A DNA stretch of 63,783 nucleotides. Origin: Gnetum montanum (Eukaryota; Streptophyta; Gnetopsida; Gnetales; Gnetaceae). The first letter of the stretch is position 1. Every line of letters begins with the position of its first letter. Location: positions 75,669-139,451 of the forward strand of contig MNCI01011487.1 of assembly GCA_015680685.1 (NCBI GenBank). Direction: 5' to 3'. The notes beneath the pieces were generated by a model, which made no database searches, was not told where the DNA came from, and saw only the letters and a program-made list of their open reading frames with translations. The translations under genes were made by a program, and so were the position numbers. This document shows, one piece after another, positions 61,714-63,783 of this stretch.

Positions 61714-62483
61714 TGATGAGTGGCAAGGTACCCCAAACACTCAACCATACGAATACGAGTGTAGCACGCACGATCTAGTTGAACTCCTCAGACTAAGTGC
61801 CTACACGCCTCATAGAACACTTAAGATTAATTATTCGTTGTCTTCCTAGACTTACTTGTAGTTGTCATGGTGTATGGTTAAGTAAGTTTGAGGTATATGA
61901 TTTTTTTATGTCTTTTCGGTTTTATCTCCTCTGCTGATAAGGTGAAGGGTGAAGAGACTAATTACTAACTTTAGCTAACTAACTAAGTCTTAATTAACCT
62001 AGCATCAGCATCTATTTCCACTTACCGTGCACACCCTGAACCAATGCAACCTTGGTTACCAAACGCTAATCGTTGTTGGGATCACCAAGCGTAACACAAG
62101 TGCTTGAAGCAATCGTACTGAGGCACTTAACTAGGAGAGAAGGGTTGAGAGAGATTTAATGACTAATAAAGCAATTAAATGATAAACATTAAATACCAAT
62201 AAATAAAATCCTATTTAGCCTATTCCATGCACTACAAGGTTTATTCAAGAAGTTCGTCTTTATTTCCGTACACAAACATGTGTTCAGGTACAATATTTGC
62301 TCGAATAAAGATCCGTTCACTTTGGAGCTCCTACTATGGGCACATGGAAATTAATCTATCTCTAGAGAGGTAAAAATGCTAGATTTTTGCTAAGGGTCTA
62401 GATCTAGATATCACATATGCAATATCGTAGGGGATATCATGTCCACCGTGATATTGCATCCCATGCGATATCACGTCCCATCA
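61714..62483 (-). mobile_element. 3' LTR of a second Athila-like element
   Basis: On the minus strand it runs TGATGGGACGTG (62483) to CTTGCCACTCATCA (61714), 770 bp. It shares the ACCAAACGCTAA and TCACCAAGCGTAA blocks and the TTTATTCAAGAAGTTCGTCTTTATT block with 19944-20826. The flanking ATAGT (61709-61713) may be its target duplication. The other end is outside the window. Confidence 0.78.
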
Positions 62484-63783
62484 TACCCCCATGATTGAAT
62501 AAAAACATGTCCTCGAGTTCCTTACAAAATATTGGGACGTATGGGATTATTGACTCAAATGGAACTAATGGGATGACATGTGAACGGATCATCATTAGAA
62601 GACAAGACAAAACTGGTGTTCATGACAACAAGAGTGAACACCTTATTACATTTGACATTAGGCCTTATTTGGCAGCTGAGAGAGAGAGAGAGAGAGAAGT
62701 TTTGCTGCTACCAATGCCAAGATTACACCTTTCGTTATCCATCTGTAAGCGTGCTATCGATCTTGATCCTTGCATAGCTGCTTTAGCACTGCTCTATTCC
62801 AAGTGTTCCCTCCAAATCCAATCCATTTTTGTATGATCGTCATCTGCACACACAACACAGTCTTATATTAGCAAGGGTAAATAAATTCCAATGCAGTTGA
62901 TACCTTGCTTCGGTGGAAGGTCCATTGGCTGAGTTATGGTATGGCTGATATGAATCTGAAGATATAATAGTCGTGACTACCGAAGGTGTAGGGGTTAGGA
63001 GAAAAATCAAAAAAATTTGGGTCTGGACCCCCATGACTAAGAGCGAACCTCCGGTAGTGATAGAATGGAGAAAGAAGAACGAACAAGAAAGATGGATAAA
63101 AAGAGACAACTGTAACGTTGATGAAATGGATGTCAAGATGGAAATGAACAAATAGAGTGTATTGCAAAGATGTTAAGGAAAATAATTTAATGGATGCACC
63201 AAATAGGAATGTTAATGGGTCCTCCCCAAAGCAGGCTCATGCCCTTAATGCCTTGACAAACCCACATTCAAAGAGTCCGTAGGCTCTGGGAATGTCATTT
63301 GGAACAAGGGTTAAAGTCTTAATCGCAAGAATTTACCAAAAAGAAAATAATGCATCAACCAAAATATGCACTAATGATACAATCGGTAATGAGGTGAACA
63401 ATGGAGGAAAGGATGGAGAGGAGAGAATGGAATGGAGTCTCAAGAATAAGGTGGTGTACAGCCCCTTGAGTATTTCATGATTAATGTGACTTAGCATATC
63501 CCATTCCAAGTCTGGCCTCAACAAACCACATCCAGTGAATTTGCATTAATGCGTTTGACCAATCCATCCCCTTGAAGTAACAAGAATGTTTCCACCAAAG
63601 AGTCACCACCATTCCGAAAAAATGAAGGAGGAGAGAATGAGAAGCAAGAAGGGCCTTAGTTAGAGGAAACATTTTTATTTTAGTTTCATAACCAGTGCTT
63701 GTAGCCCAGAGAATTATTTCATCTAAGGGGTGTGCTTTGAATTCTCATAGTTTGTTTTTGTTTTGTTTTTTTTTTTTTTTTTT
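62484..63783 (-). mobile_element. 3' untranslated region of the second Athila-like element
   Basis: It begins with a purine tract (CATGGGGGTA on the minus strand) and then CTCGAGGACATG.TTT, matching 20827-20900. 63150-63783 matches 24660-25330, ending in a T-run. The roughly 3-kb env-position ORF of the first element is absent between these two anchors. A (GA)n run lies at 62679-62698. No protein-coding gene is supported. Confidence 0.6.

Noticed and set aside
62495-63167. Overlapping short frames on both strands
   Set aside because: The region matches the untranslated 3' part of the Athila-like element. The frames have no conserved motif and one spans a GA microsatellite.

Overview
This window looks like nuclear DNA of a land plant with a large genome full of old transposable elements. 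A gymnosperm is my best guess, at low confidence. The plant evidence is a polyubiquitin gene with plant-type ubiquitin units (Ser19, Asp24, Ala57) and a long 5'-UTR intron, surrounded by decayed Ty3/gypsy and caulimovirid-like sequences. Only the polyubiquitin gene (about 1.3-4.1 kb) appears intact. Almost every other coding stretch is broken by stops, many readable as CAG>TAG, CGA>TGA or CAA>TAA, the pattern expected from deamination of methylated, silenced repeats.

Layout: 1-729 is a retrotransposon LTR on the minus strand. 730-4092 holds the hexaubiquitin gene with promoter, leader intron, coding exon and a small duplication of its 3' end. 5.09-6.13 kb is a locally duplicated, tandem-repeat-rich segment. 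6.29-13.34 kb is an LTR-gag-LTR-gag series from a Tat-like gypsy family on the plus strand. The second gag is broken at 13,344 by an endogenous pararetrovirus (EPRV, Caulimoviridae-like).

The stretch from 13.3 to 54.4 kb can be read as nested insertions. A minus-strand EPRV (54,368-53,217 continuing at 19,943-14,556, then a partial second unit to 13,345) is split by an Athila-like gypsy element (19,944-53,216). That element is split by a Tat-like gypsy element (30,487-50,913), which has a perfect 5-bp target duplication, CTCTT. Between the protease and reverse transcriptase of the Tat-like element lies a roughly 10-kb segment. It holds an array of about 190-bp tandem units (36.3-39.4 kb) and, on the opposite strand, a decayed but clearly multi-exon gene (39.8-44.8 kb). 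Several of its GT-AG introns are phase-compatible and have branch-point-like motifs.

From 54.4 to 61.0 kb a second EPRV unit runs on the plus strand, head-to-head with the first. It carries movement protein, coat protein with zinc knuckle, protease, reverse transcriptase, RNase H, a C-terminal extension and a TATA-bearing intergenic region. A LINE reverse-transcriptase scrap (61.6-61.7 kb) is cut by the 3' LTR of another Athila-like element, which runs off the window's right end.

Functionally the window is one housekeeping/stress gene beside an archive of dead elements. The features of most interest are the intron-bearing antisense gene inside the Tat-like element, the EPRV unit fused without its intergenic region, and the nesting order, which gives a relative chronology.
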